64,000 nt of DNA from Lophius americanus. Lineage: Eukaryota; Chordata; Actinopteri; Lophiiformes; Lophiidae. The translations under genes and the position numbers were made by a program. Where the stretch lies: assembly GCA_037951165.1 (NCBI GenBank), contig JBBDHG010000003.1, forward strand, positions 12,064,001-12,128,000, in the 5' to 3' direction. Below, piece by piece: positions 22,458 to 33,522 of the stretch. Each line of letters starts with the position of its first letter. The stretch's first letter is position 1. The notes under the pieces are model-generated. The model was not told the DNA's origin and did no database searches. It saw nothing but the letters and a program-made list of their open reading frames with translations.

Positions 22458-23312
22458 GTAGAGATGGGATTTACGGCTATTTCAAGGGAGCCGGAACTTG
22501 TGGATCCGTTCCTTTCAAAGAGCCATTCAAAAGACTGTCTCATTTTTGTATTAATTTATTTTTAAGAAGCCAGCCTGGTGGAAACTCATTTTATCCGGAA
22601 AATAATCATTGGTAGGAATGATAGGGTAAGTTTGGATCATAATCATTCAAATTTAGTTATCCCACCAATATATATTCTATTGGAGTTTGATTTAATCTGA
22701 AATATTGATTATAAGTTAATTTGGCATGTGTGGATGAGATTCAGTAATGGAGATTTAATGGCCACTATCATTGTTGTTGTCAGAATCAGTTGGTCCTTTT
22801 CTCACCTCCGCCACTTTCACTGTTGGGTTTTGCGTTTTTAAGTGGCAATAAATATTATTTGTTGACCCGGACTTGAATATATTACTTGGATATTGCACGA
22901 TTTTTTTGTCATAAGAAAAGTGCATCCAGATGTTGCTGTGTTTTCTTTGGCTCATTTTGTCTTTTTGAGTCGCCAGCCACTCACTTCATAAGAAGCGTCC
23001 TCCCCCATCTAGAGACCACTGCCGAGGTGCTCAGATGAAGGCAGTGTGACCAACTCAGATGACGTCATGTGATATTTGCATATCAAATAAGCACCGCACC
23101 TATGCTCTGCTGCGCTCCTCCCCTTGTGCCTGTTTTCCATCTCACTCAGTGGATTAGAAAAGGAGGAGATTGTGTGTGCATCTGTGTGAAACAGAGAGAT
23201 AAAAAAAAAGAAAAAAAAGAAAAAAAAAGGGCCCGCAAATGTGACTCGGTTCCCATCGTTTGTTTTAAAGAGCCAGTCAAAGGATTTGGTGTGTTCGTGA
23301 ACGTCACAACTG
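22458..23312 (+). mobile_element. hAT-like non-autonomous DNA transposon, probably near full length
   Basis: The left end reads AGAGATGGGATTTACGGCTA, then CCGTTCCTTTCAAAGAGCCA. The right end reads GACTCGGTTCCCATCG, then TTTTAAAGAGCCAGTCAAAG and GTTCGTGAACGTCACAACTG. Both ends have the GAGCC(A/G)TTCAAAAGAC-type subterminal motif I associate with a fish hAT MITE family. Inside are CATCTAGAGACCACTGCCGA and GTGATATTTGCATATCAAAT, also remembered from that family, plus a CRE octamer at 23060-23067. No transposase frame. Exact termini and target duplication were not resolved. Confidence 0.55.
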
Positions 23313-24335
23313 TAATTGGAAGGCTATATTACGTTTTTTGAACTTTATTCATACATCCTGGTTGAACCATGCCTTTTCGTTTGGAAGTACCCTGATAATG
23401 CACACACAGAGATGTACAACAGCTAAGATAGCAGCTAACAGTCTCTGTATAAACATGAATGTTATGATTAGCCGCTCTGAACACCTCCATTTCTTTGGTT
23501 CTAGAACAGTTATGGGGTTCTGCTAGTGCATTGTCAGAACACTTTTGCAGAGCTTTCATCATGACCGGCTCTGCCTTGAGCTTCTCTTCTTGGTAATATT
23601 AATAATAATAATACATTTGGTGTATGAGGGTAGCAGATATCTAGTAAAAAGAAAGATTTGTCATTTATAATACTATTTAATTACAAAGGGAGGGAGGCTG
23701 TCCCTTTTAGTGGTCAAACGAAAAAACAGAAGCAAAATTGAAATCAAGGTACAAGTTGACTACAAATGGAGCAAACCCAATCTCTGTACCATTGAAAAGT
23801 GAAAACCATGTCTTTCAGGTCATTAAAAAGACGTCCCTTAAAATAACTCCCTCTACTGTCTCTGTTTGGTTGCAAAATAAACCTAATTTCAACAATGAAT
23901 TAACAATTATATATATTCATTAAATCAAAAATATATTCATAAGAAAAATATGTCATAATAAAATATATCCTGAATTCATGATTGAATTTTTATCCCAAAG
24001 AAATTTGATAATTCATCACACATTACACTAATAAGAGTGAACACAAGTAATAATTACACTAATAACAGTGCTGAAATAATAATTAAACCCATGTTATTGA
24101 GTTTTTAAGGGATAATGTGTTTTTCGTAGATGCACAAAGGTTTCTATAGTGCATCTTACCTCGGAAAGACCTTGGGGGATTTTTGAATTGGATTATTGCT
24201 TAGAAGCACAGTCACAAACACAATTGTATGATACTGACATGTTTTGAGCAAGCAATATAATCTTCACAGATGAACACCACTTTTCCATTCTTTTACATGT
24301 TAATTAAATCGCAACAAGTAAAAAGCTAGGTTAGG
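23313..24335. other. No gene seen
   Basis: AT-rich, with short chance frames. No recognised repeat. Confidence 0.45.
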
Positions 24336-24339
24336 CTAG

Positions 24340-24480
24340 ATTGAGAGAAACTTTATTAATCCCCCTAAAAGGGATATGTAGTCGTTGCAGCAGCTCCAAC
24401 ATACATGTATTCGAAAGGTGACTATAGGAATGGGCACACAAGGCATCTTAATACAATATTACTATGCACATTTTCTATAA
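24340..24480 (-). mobile_element. LINE 3' tail fragment
   Basis: GAGAAACTTTATTAATCCCCCTAAAAGGGA is the reverse complement of the CCCNNGGGGGATTAATAAAGT-type 3' end of CR1/L2/Rex-like LINEs, followed by a run like their 3' untranslated region (CAGCAGCTCCAACATACA). No coding part remains. Confidence 0.55.
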
Positions 24481-25260
24481 ATTGATCATTATACAAGTTG
24501 TAAAGTTTGAGTCTGAATACCTTTTCGGCGTGTAATTATGGAGTGAGTGAGTTGATGAAGCTCCATGTTTGGGATGATGATGTTTAATCTCCACGACAAC
24601 CACTGTAGACTAATTTAGCCACTTTCTACCAACCGATGTTTTGAAGACATTCAAATGCTTTTGACCTTAAATGTGGGGTATAATATAATGTATTTTATGT
24701 CGTAAAAAAAAACATTGGGCCTCTGTTAACCACAAAACTTATTTCAGATAGTTAAATGAAAACTCTTTCAAATAACCCATTGATTGTGAGATAACGAGCC
24801 AGAGATACATTGCATTTTAGCCTCCATTGCCACACCGCTCAGGTAAGTGTTTGAAGTGGTCTACCACAGCACTTGAAATGTCATGCTTAGTGGCCTCACT
24901 TTCCCGCTTTTTGCAGGAACTGCAATGAAAAAGAAAAACATATTTAAGATATTCAACATGTTTATTCTCATTACACATCTACAATTAAAATGAACATAAA
25001 AAGGAATAGTGTACATCCATTGACACCAGCGACCTGTCAAAATTACAACTTTATTGATGGAAAAATGGAAATGAAAACGTCAGAAGTCGTTCAACTTCTG
25101 GTCTGTACCTAAGTATCACAATGGTGTAGACTGCTGTGGGTTGAAATTTCCTTTTGGAGCAGTAGCCCTTCATGTTGAACTCCAACATGAGGCATTCATT
25201 AGCCTGAAAGATGGGCGCATGAGGTGTCTACATTTCATCAGAATTAACTTCTTTTGCTTT
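24481..25260. other. No gene seen
   Basis: AT-rich sequence without recognised elements. Confidence 0.45.
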
Positions 25261-25267
25261 TAAAGAA

Positions 25268-25697
25268 CTGGGGAGGGAGGACAAGAGGTGAGGTTTGGTG
25301 GATAGAGGGAGTTGATAGATAGAGAAAAGGAAGGAGGAAGCCCGAGATATTGAACGGGGAGGGTGGAAGGGAGAAAAGAAGAAATATAATTAGGGAAAGA
25401 CTTAAGGGGGGTAGAGAAGAAGTTAGAGATAGGGAGAAAGGGATTGAAGAAAGGGGGGAGATTGTGAGGGAGGCCGGGAAGGAAATAGAGGGAGAAAGGG
25501 AGAGTATGATAGAGATGGGATGGAAAGTTGAAGATCGGGATATGGGGAAAAAGGGAATAAGGAACAGATAGGGAGGGAAACATGAAGAGAATAGAAGTTG
25601 GGAGGGAGATAGAGATAAGGAGGGATTGAGGGTAATACAGGAGAAAGGGAGATTGAGATAGGGAGGGAAGGAGAGGTGGAGATACAGGGAGGGCAGA
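25268..25697 (+). repeat. Long purine-rich GGGAGA/GGAAGG tract
   Basis: About 430 bp in which the plus strand is almost all A and G, built from drifting GGGAGA, GAAAGG and GAGATA words. Long open frames on both strands over it are low-complexity artefacts. Polypurine/polypyrimidine tracts of this kind can form triplex (H-) DNA under supercoiling; that is family knowledge, not seen here. Confidence 0.9.
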
Positions 25698-25699
25698 GA

Positions 25700-26800
25700 C
25701 CATTTCACCAAGAGCCATATCTTTAACCGCTAGATAATCTTGGCTTTTATGATTAAAGGAATGCTCGTGGTTTGAATGTGAGGTCTGCATTTTGATTCCT
25801 GGATTTTTCCCGACCAGACTCTGATGTTCTTCCCTCCAGCCTCACTTAACCGTGTAATCAATGTGAAAGGAGTTGATATTATTACAATATGACTATATTT
25901 GGACACCACAATTTGTATTCCTTCAATGATAGACTTTGTGAAACTTATTACACTGAATTGTATCATCTAAAACAGCAGGGGCAACCTTTTTGGACATGAG
26001 AATTTTTTCTGCTTGGCTAACGATGGTAGACCTGCATTGTCTCAGAAAAGGGTGTGTGGGAAAATCACCAACCCTCTTAAGTCTTACAGTTGAACCAATT
26101 ACTGCTGATGCAATTAAATGCAAATATAGTATGGGTCCATATTTAAATTTTGATAATAATGTGTAAGAGATTCTGCAAATACACATTGATGATTGATGAT
26201 ATGAAAAATGTAATATAAATGGGACCTTTGAATTATTGATTGTAACACTCGCTCCAGTTTCCTTATTAGACCCTTGTGTATTTTACACTGCAAAAATTAA
26301 AATCAAATTTGGCAACTTAATTTTAAACCATGGAGTCTGAGTTTGATTTGATAGCTGATGAAATGATAGATGTCCTTGTCCGGAATTTCCAGCTAAGTCC
26401 AAGATCTACTCAGAGTCCCCTTGAGTTCTACTGGTTGATCAAAAAGACGTGGCTGCCCACTTCTGGGCTAGCACATCTCTATCAAAAGTGACAATTGGGA
26501 AATTATATTTTGCCAGAAGATGTCACTCATTATTTTCAAGTCCTTCATCCGACTTATCCACTTCCTCCATCTTCTCCATTCTCTGAAGAGGAAAACTTGA
26601 ACCACTGGACTCTGCACACCCAATACACTTGACCTCCGGTGTAAGTTCCACCAGCTTCTTCAGCGCACACTTCTCAAATTCCAAACTTTTATTAAGACGT
26701 TTGACAAGAATATTTATTCCATTTATGAGAAAAACCTCCCCCTCAACTTTGCACAAAGCCTTTAATATATTACTTTATGAACGTGCATGATATACCCATA
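25700..26800. other. No gene seen
   Basis: Short minus-strand frames only; none recognisable. Confidence 0.45.
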
Positions 26801-26805
26801 AGGCG

Positions 26806-26839
26806 TGCATTGTAATTATTGTCAAATAATTACAATGCA
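26806..26839. repeat. Perfect 15-bp inverted repeat with 4-nt loop
   Basis: TGCATTGTAATTATT (26806-26820) and AATAATTACAATGCA (26825-26839) flank GTCA. It matches the 34-bp hairpin at 4946-4979 in arm and loop length but not in sequence. Confidence 0.9.
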
Positions 26840-26844
26840 GGCTT

Positions 26845-28495
26845 GTCACTATGAGAACACAATGAGCATTAGCAAAGCAGTTTGTTCAAAACAAGCTTCA
26901 TGAATGGGTATAACAAAGAAAGTCATTTCTGGTGGAAAAAAGTGACATTCATACTGGTAACATTATTTTGTGCATATGAGGCTATATTGGCTCAGACCGT
27001 GGAGGGAGCATATCAAAAATAGCACAAATATTTTAGTACACCAGAAGAGTTAATTACTTACTGGCCAAGGGCAAGACAATTGGAACTCTTGGCATTTCTG
27101 AAACAAACATTTTGAACTCAATATTCTAGCTAGAAGTACTGCATTTTGCAAGACAAGAACTGATGACTTCCTCCAACTGACTGACCAAAGATGCTCCTAA
27201 CTGTAGCTATAGAGTCTGTTTTCCTTTCTTTCTCTCTTTCTTTTTAAAAAGAAATAGTCCAAAACATGGTTGGAGAGAATATTGGTGCGTATACGTTTCA
27301 TTATAAATTCCTTTTCCATGTGGTAGGGAGTCCAGTGTTGACAGTCTGTCAAATCTTTTTATAAAATGTGTTTTAATTTGATGAAAATTAACCGTCTTCA
27401 TGAGTAGGAGACAGATGAAAATAAGCTGCTTCCGGACACTTAATACTGATGGATGATGAGCCTTAACACACTTAGCCTGCTGCTAGGGCAAGCAAGAATA
27501 CCCTTGCATGTGAAAAACACACAGTGGATCACAACGTGACAAAATCTGATTGGTCAAAAAATATGGCAATCAACTAAACAATCTCATGTAATTTAGTCAG
27601 GATCACTGTGGAAGCTGCATGCCCCAAGAAGAAGCACACGTTTCACCCCATTTGAAAAATCCGATTGGTTGAAACAAAGCTTGATTGTCAAGGTGATAAC
27701 CAGTTCTTTCTGTGTGCAGAACTTGAAACACCTGGAAGCCAGGTAAAAGTAAAACAAAAATGTTTCAATGAGAAAATGACTGTATTGCAGGCAGCTGGGC
27801 AGATCCAAACCTTCATAGACCAGACAGGATTGTTTCTATAGCGCAGCAGGTTAGTCAGACGAACTGGAAAGGAGAACCTGAACGAGAGATACCAGGTGAG
27901 CAAAATCCACAAACAGGTTTGGCAAAATACTTGTGAGGAAGTCAGGACTTAGTTACCGCTAGGATAAACGGACAATCTGACGAAGCATGGAGTGTAGAGC
28001 CAGGTTTTCATGCAGCAGTCTTCAGGTGTGAAGATGAACCAGATTGGAGCCAGGTGTGAGGATGTCATGCTAGGTGGGGTTAGGTGAGGAGAGAGTGACG
28101 CCACGCCCTGACAGACAGATTAGGAGAGACTTACAACATACATGGGGAGGAGGAAGACAATAGACGCAAGAGGGAGAGGAAGGTGTACTGCCAGATCCTA
28201 ACACACTTATATGAGCTCACTGGAAACAGCCATTGAAAGAAGCATGAAATGTATGAAAAGGGCAGGAACAAACTATTTAAATACATTTAGTCTTAGTAAA
28301 TATTTTTTTGAATTATAAGGTTTTTAAGTTCAAAATCGTTATTGGAGAAATCGGCATGAATTTTTATGCATGATCTTTTCATTCATGCAATGGTTTACGC
28401 TTTTTATTGTTTGTTTATTTGTTTGCTTTTGAACAGAATTATGGAAAAACTTCAGGACGGTTGGCATGAAATTTTACCCAAAGGTAGGTTTTGGC
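26845..28495. other. No gene seen; possible old LTR-type debris at 27900-28210
   Basis: Mostly AT-rich. The purine-rich part at 27900-28210 (for example GAGAGAGTGACGCCACGCCC and AGAGAGACTTACAACATAC-type wording) resembles retrotransposon-associated sequence in fish, but I could not find paired LTRs, a primer-binding site or coding frames. Confidence 0.35.
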
Positions 28496-28501
28496 ATGTC
28501 C

Positions 28502-28760
28502 TAGAGTGGATGTCAAACTCAAGGCCCGCAGAACCACATCCGGTGAGCACAACAATAACATCCAGCCCGCAAAACAATATCTAATTTTCTATAATAATAG
28601 TCTCACTGGTGTACAGCACAAACCACAATCACCACAGATATTTGAATCCCAGATTGCACTGCGATATTCGGTACGTCATTCTACAGTTCCAGTGCCTGTC
28701 CCTCTACCGTTTTTGTTAGATGTCTGTGTTTGTCCAGTCACTCAAATAAACTTTAGACCC
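28502..28760 (+). mobile_element. hAT-like repeat with AAGGCCCGCAG...AACCACATCCGG end
   Basis: GTCAAACTCAAGGCCCGCAG, CCACATCCGGTGAGCA and CCAGCCCGCAAAACAATATC follow the GTCAAACTCAAGGCCCGNGGGCCACATCCGGCCCGC pattern of a widespread vertebrate hAT-type non-autonomous element, as I remember it. The right part (CACTGCGATATTCGGTACGTC) is also consistent. No transposase. Confidence 0.55.
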
Positions 28761-28764
28761 ATCC

Positions 28765-29520
28765 TTAGAGGAGATGATACAGTGGAGGAGCTAGAGATGA
28801 GAAGAAAAAAAAAGAACGATAAATAATAAATGTATTTGTATTTTGACAGATGTGATATAGTAAATAGAAGACATGCTTTAATTATCTGTCATGTCCCCCA
28901 TCCATTAAACTTGTGTCATTGCTGTTGTGTTGAAGACAAGAAAACATATTATATTGATTAAATTTAATTTTAAATGCACTTGTAGGCTGTTCATTCACCT
29001 TACTGTCTGATGAGAAGCCGATCCTGACTGCAGGAAAAGATAAGACTGATAGACGGACAGTTTACTTTTACTGTTTTATTTTGACAGAGGAAAGTAATTA
29101 ACAAATCAACCCAGCCATTTACAAAGGGTAATTTAAAGTTCATTTTTGTTGATATAGTTAATTAAAAACCAAGTGATTTTAGTTTTAATTTGAATTTGAA
29201 AAATATTGTATTGATGCCCGTGAATAAAAACTTTTCATTGGAAAGGATTCTGTTAAACAATGCTGATACAGAGGGACATAAATTCTAGTTATACTGATCT
29301 ATTTTGAAGTAATTCTAATCTGTAATTTGAGTATTTTCCATTCTGTTGGAAAATGTTCTGTTGGTTTCTTCAGAATTCTATAAAATGAGTAAATAAAATA
29401 AGATGAAATTGTCATACCTATAAGATTGAACGTGACCAAGTGTTCTTTTCCGCCATTGATGTGGTCTCCATCTTTAATTTTGGCCCCCTCTGTCACCGAG
29501 TTTGATACCTTATACCTCCT
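28765..29520. other. No gene seen
   Basis: AT-rich with no recognised element. Confidence 0.45.
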
Positions 29521-29524
29521 AGAA

Positions 29525-29725
29525 GAGGGGTTCTCAAACTATGGTACACAGGCCACCTCTAGCGGTAAGCGAAGGAATCTCTGAAATTGCCTACTTTTAC
29601 TAAATTGTAAGAGTGCATGACCCCTTTAAGAGAGCCTGTGTGTGTATGAGTGGGCGGTCGAGCGAGACCTGAGTAAATAAACAAACATATTCCCTGTTAC
29701 CCAACTGCGGTCTGGAACCCGAACA
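29525..29725 (+). mobile_element. hAT-like repeat starting GGGGTTCTCAAACTATGGTA
   Basis: GGGGTTCTCAAACTATGGTA, GGCCACCTCTAGCGGTAAGC and GAAGGAATCTCTGAAATTGC match the start of hAT-type elements common in fish and amphibians (TTCTCAAACTNNGGTACGC...CCTCTAGTGGTACGCGAAGGAATC). Only one end is clear; the other may reach about 29840. Confidence 0.55.
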
Positions 29726-29729
29726 GGAA

Positions 29730-30340
29730 ATGGCTAACATGTATAATACTATCAAAATACTATTATGAACGAAATAGAAATATCGCAACCATGAGATAAA
29801 TTAAACGGGCTTTAAAATAAGTTTAGCTTTTCCTGTAGTTTTTTTGTTCAGACGTCCATCAGCCTGCTACGTAGGTAGGCTTATTCATAAACCTCGATGA
29901 GTCATCAGCCACCACCACCGGTATCCAGAATCCATAAGGGTTATATTCCATGCTGCTGCTAAGGGCAGAGACCCTTAGATCGCAATCTCCCTGACGAGTC
30001 TACGAGTGACCAAATACTTTTCTAATAAACTCACAATCACACATCTGCTGTTTTAATAAATCCTGAATCCATCCTATTATTTTTTGTCGTCCCTGATTTT
30101 AAATCACAATTTGGTTACCATTGTCCTTTGTCATTGCCTTTGTTGCTTTGATGTTTATTTAGGGTGGAGCGGAGCACTTTATGAGTTATTTGCATTCCTT
30201 AGGCTTAGATGTTCCTCAGTGGGTTGAACAGAGACACAGAAGTGGGAGGCGCAGGAGACGACCTGCTATATAGTATTTGAGAGATACTCAGAGAGTTAGT
30301 TGGAGTTGTCTTGAGATTTAGAGGCTTTCAATAACTGATG
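29730..30340. other. No gene seen
   Basis: No recognised features. Confidence 0.4.
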
Positions 30341-30344
30341 GTTC

Positions 30345-30500
30345 AAGGTTCAAAGTTTCTTTATTATTACCTTAAAGGTAAATTTGCTTTGAAGAAGTGA
30401 GCTTTGGAATTCCCAAGATAAAAGACAAGATTATCCAATTTCCATAAACAAGGGACATCCAGGATGGAAATACATATGACATTAATCGAGAAAATCTGCA
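30345..30500 (-). mobile_element. LINE 3' tail fragment
   Basis: TTCAAGGTTCAAAGTTTCTT, then TATTATTACCTTAAAGGTAA and TTGCTTTGAAGAAG, is the reverse complement of an L2/Rex-type 3' end (tandem AACCTTGAA, then a CCCGGGG-AATAAAGA-like tail). No coding region remains. Confidence 0.45.
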
Positions 30501-30504
30501 TTAA

Positions 30505-31005
30505 TCTTTCTGTTCCCTCAGGTACTGCTTAAGCTTGACGGTTGTGCCTTTGCTACTGCTATTTGCGCTGTCTTAAGGACCAATTCATATAAAAAAATAT
30601 TGCACCAATGATATGCACGCCCACAACTTGTTGTACCTGAGTGCAGTCTGACCAAGATTAATGTATGATTGCAGTGACCAATATAGCTTTAATTGTTGCC
30701 TTTGTGTCCACAACATAGTTGACAGGAAAATGGCAGAATGGAAAAGAAAATTAAATTTTCAGACTGCTGTCCGTTCTGCTAGTACTACTACTAGTACTAC
30801 TACTAGAATAGTTGATAGCAGGATCTGAAACGCAGAATAAAAGAAAACATATCATCCAATGCCTCTCAAGCACTTACTAAGGGGTGGTGGTCCATCCCAG
30901 GAGCATAATCTAGACTTTATTGAGAAACCTGTTCAACAAACTCTGCAGAGCCAACAGATCTTTGGCCTGGAGGAGATGATTGACTAATTTTCTCTTATAG
31001 GAATG
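30505..31005. other. No gene seen
   Basis: Only a small TAGTACTACTAC two-copy repeat (about 30779-30806) stands out. Confidence 0.45.
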
Positions 31006-31011
31006 TTAAGG

Positions 31012-31300
31012 TATTATTATTATTATCATTATCATTCTAATTATCATCCTTATCATCAGCATCATTATTATAATTATCATTATTATTATCATTATTATTA
31101 TCATTATTATTATTAGTATTATCATTATTATTATTATTATTATTATCATTATTATTATTATTATTATTATTATCATTGTTTTTATTATCATCAATATTAT
31201 AATCAGCATTATTATTATTATTAACATTATTATTATTATCATCATCATTATTATTATTGTCACCATCATTATTATTATTATTATTATTATCATTATTGAA
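31012..31300. repeat. (TTA/TCA)n trinucleotide array, about 290 bp
   Basis: Runs of ATT with interspersed ATC units. Long frames encoding poly-Ile/Met or poly-Asn on the minus strand are artefacts. The (AAT/AAC)n array at 38.2 kb is of complementary composition. Confidence 0.95.
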
Positions 31301-31378
31301 TATTATTAGAACTGCGGGAGGAATCCCGAGTGCCCGAGTTTCATGATACAATTTCAATCTGCCAATAAACTTTTTTTG

Positions 31379-31865
31379 TCACGGCATTCCAAAATAAGAG
31401 TTTGAGCGGAACTGTCCATGGTGCTGAATCTTTAAGCCAATACAAGTTCCACTGTGCTGACCAGAGACAGTGGCAACATTGAAAAGCTCCTGCTTTGTCC
31501 CTTCAAGTTCCCATCTGATTTGGGCGAATCTTACGTGGTTCGCGGCTCTACGACTAATGGCTAGCATAACATCCAACATGGTTCTACTGACAATAGGTGT
31601 TTGGAAGGAGCCAGACGCAAGATGCTGGAGGGTAGCTAGCAATTTCACACTGCTAGATATTGCATGGCACCCCTGGGTAGCAGGCTCGATCTCATCCTTG
31701 ATGTTATCGAGAATATTAACAATCAGTAGGAATGGCAACTTTTATCTTCGATTAATTTCAGTTTCGGCTGAATCAAAAAGTGATGTTGTGGCTCAAAGTA
31801 TTAGCTCACCAGCACGCCTATCATTACGATGCCTTCGTCTGGCCACAGTCATGCTGCCATGATCA
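31379..31865 (-). pseudogene. PIF/Harbinger (HARBI1-like) transposase fragment
   Basis: PIF/Harbinger transposases cut and paste DNA using a DDE catalytic triad. On the minus strand, ARRRHRNDRRAGELIL and SLFDSAETEINRR (about 31745-31855, interrupted by stops) precede an open frame, 31738-31379. That frame contains NILDNIKDEIEPATQGCHAI, LLATLQHLASGSFQTPIVSR, TMLDVMLAISRRAANHVRFA and RWELEGTKQELFNVATVSG. These match the N-terminal half of HARBI1-like proteins (LLATLRFLATGSFQ...ISQPTVSR...IRFP...FxxIAGFPGVIGAIDGTH). The block that should carry the first catalytic Asp reads SGQHSGTCIGLKI, so the GAID motif is destroyed, and the rest of the catalytic domain is missing. The open-frame start at 31738 is TTG, not a real start. 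Confidence 0.75.
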
Positions 31866-31869
31866 CTGG

Positions 31870-32050
31870 AAAGTCTGGTAGTCACAGCCCTTAAAATACA
31901 CTTCAATTACCACAACCTCTCTGAGGATGTAAATTATTTCATGGTAATTGTGCGTGGCAAACTGCGCTGAGTGCTGTGAATAAGTACGTTTCTGCAACGA
32001 AGATCATTTGAATAGAAAGGGCCCAATAATGTGCCACATGTATGCATGGT
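31870..32050. other. No gene seen
   Basis: Short spacer after the Harbinger fragment. Confidence 0.4.
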
Positions 32051-32052
32051 GC

Positions 32053-32087
32053 AGAAAAAGAAAGAAAGAAAGGAAGAAAGAAAGGAA
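32053..32087. repeat. (GAAA)n microsatellite
   Basis: Imperfect AAAG units with two GGAAG interruptions. Confidence 0.9.
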
Positions 32088-32089
32088 TA

Positions 32090-33515
32090 TTTTCCACTGA
32101 CAGGCTTTAATATGCCAACAGAATTCCTAGTTATCAAATAAGACACTGATAATAGACAGAGTTAATATGTCCTCCTTGGTGAAACCTTTGATGTTTGTTT
32201 CCTCCAGGGCTCAATCCTTGGTCCCTTACTTCTTAGCAAATACATGTTACCACTGGGTCAAATTATACACAGGTTCCCTCAAGTGGCACGCATTTTTCGA
32301 TAAGAAACTCATAATGTGCTCAACCAAACAGCTGGGTAGGATATTAAAGGTTAATCTGGATATTTAGCCTCCAGATAAGTAGGTCCCCTCTCTTCAGCCT
32401 CTCCACTCAAAACTGTCCTTAAACTCTGCTACTCCTGATCATGTAGTCCATCCAGCTGCAGTGAATGATCTATGGAGAATCAGAAAGATGTCTAACTGAT
32501 GAAGTATACAGCTGGATCAGCAGTTTGGAGGTTAAAACTCAACACTTGTCCCTCCCTGCCCTTTTGGCTCCCACACAGGAGCAGGCAGGCCGGGAGAATG
32601 CCCTTTCGAGGCTCTGTCCGAGGGATCGGCCACATTTTCTATCAATTTACAGACCTTTCGTGTGCAGGCAGCTCTGCTCTCATTACCCCAGCATCGGTTC
32701 ACACGTAATCTTTTAGATTCAATTAGCTCGGATGCACAGCAAAATATCGAAGGGCCTTTGGCTCAAACAATGCCTGAAGGAAACTGGAAAAGGTCATGCC
32801 TCCGACTTCCTCTCTGAGAGGTACAGAGAGGTAGATGAAAGGAAAAAAAATGTCACATTCAATGGGCTAAAATGACATTTCATTCCCTGTACTACCTCAG
32901 CACAGCGACCGAACTTCATTTCCCTCCTGAAATAATGCTGCCTGCAGCAACGAACTCTTTCAACAGAGTGGTTGGGTTTAATATCTTAAGTTTGTTGTTT
33001 AACACATATTTAATATTCAAGCTCCAGCTTGTAGCATTTTATGAAAGGGCATAAGAGCCCTTGCTTCTGACAAATCTGCAAAACAGAGGGTTGGACTTGC
33101 GCAGATACGATAGATGTGCAGATAAGAATCAGAAGTGGAACATGTGCAGTTCAGGGATTTTAATAAACTACTATCCACAAAATGAGCAATGGTCAGAACA
33201 ATGAGGCAGTCCGAAACAGGCCAAAGAAAGTCCAAGACAAGAGGCCGACTTACAGGTAAAGTAAGTCGGCCGACCGAAAATACAGGTAAAGTCTTATTGA
33301 CGGATCTATGACAAAGTTAAACAGAAGACAAAGATCCACAGGAAAATGCAAAGATAATAAACCTTTAAACATCGTCTGACTTCTATAGTAGAACACAAAC
33401 AAGTGGGATGTGGCAGATTTAGCTATGGGCGACATTGCCTGGGGTCGGCAGGGCGCAGGCATCAATTAAAAAGCATCTGAATGGTGGCATTGCTGATCGG
33501 TTTCCTGTTGTCATT
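32090..33515. other. No confirmed gene; weak exon-like patch near 32580-32704
   Basis: At 32563-32579 GGCTCCCACACAG could be an acceptor. It is followed by a stop-free GC-richer run (EQAGRENALSRLCPRDRPHF...) up to CAC|GTAATC at 32704. A second frame is equally open, which lowers the value of this. Nothing else is recognised. Confidence 0.3.
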
Positions 33516-33522
33516 ATACACG

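Noticed and set aside
25244..25790. Two long minus-strand frames (155 and 176 codons) rich in Ser, Leu and Pro
   Set aside because: They are direct translations of the polypyrimidine strand of the purine tract. Both frames are open because stop codons are rare in such composition.
27900..28210. LTR retrotransposon remnant
   Set aside because: No paired LTR, primer-binding site or gag/pol homology could be found.
31006..31357. Long poly-Ile/Met and poly-Asn/Asp frames
   Set aside because: Artefacts of the trinucleotide array.
32579..32704. Possible coding exon (EQAGRENALSRLCPRD...)
   Set aside because: Two frames equally open, weak donor, no recognised protein; kept only as a remark.
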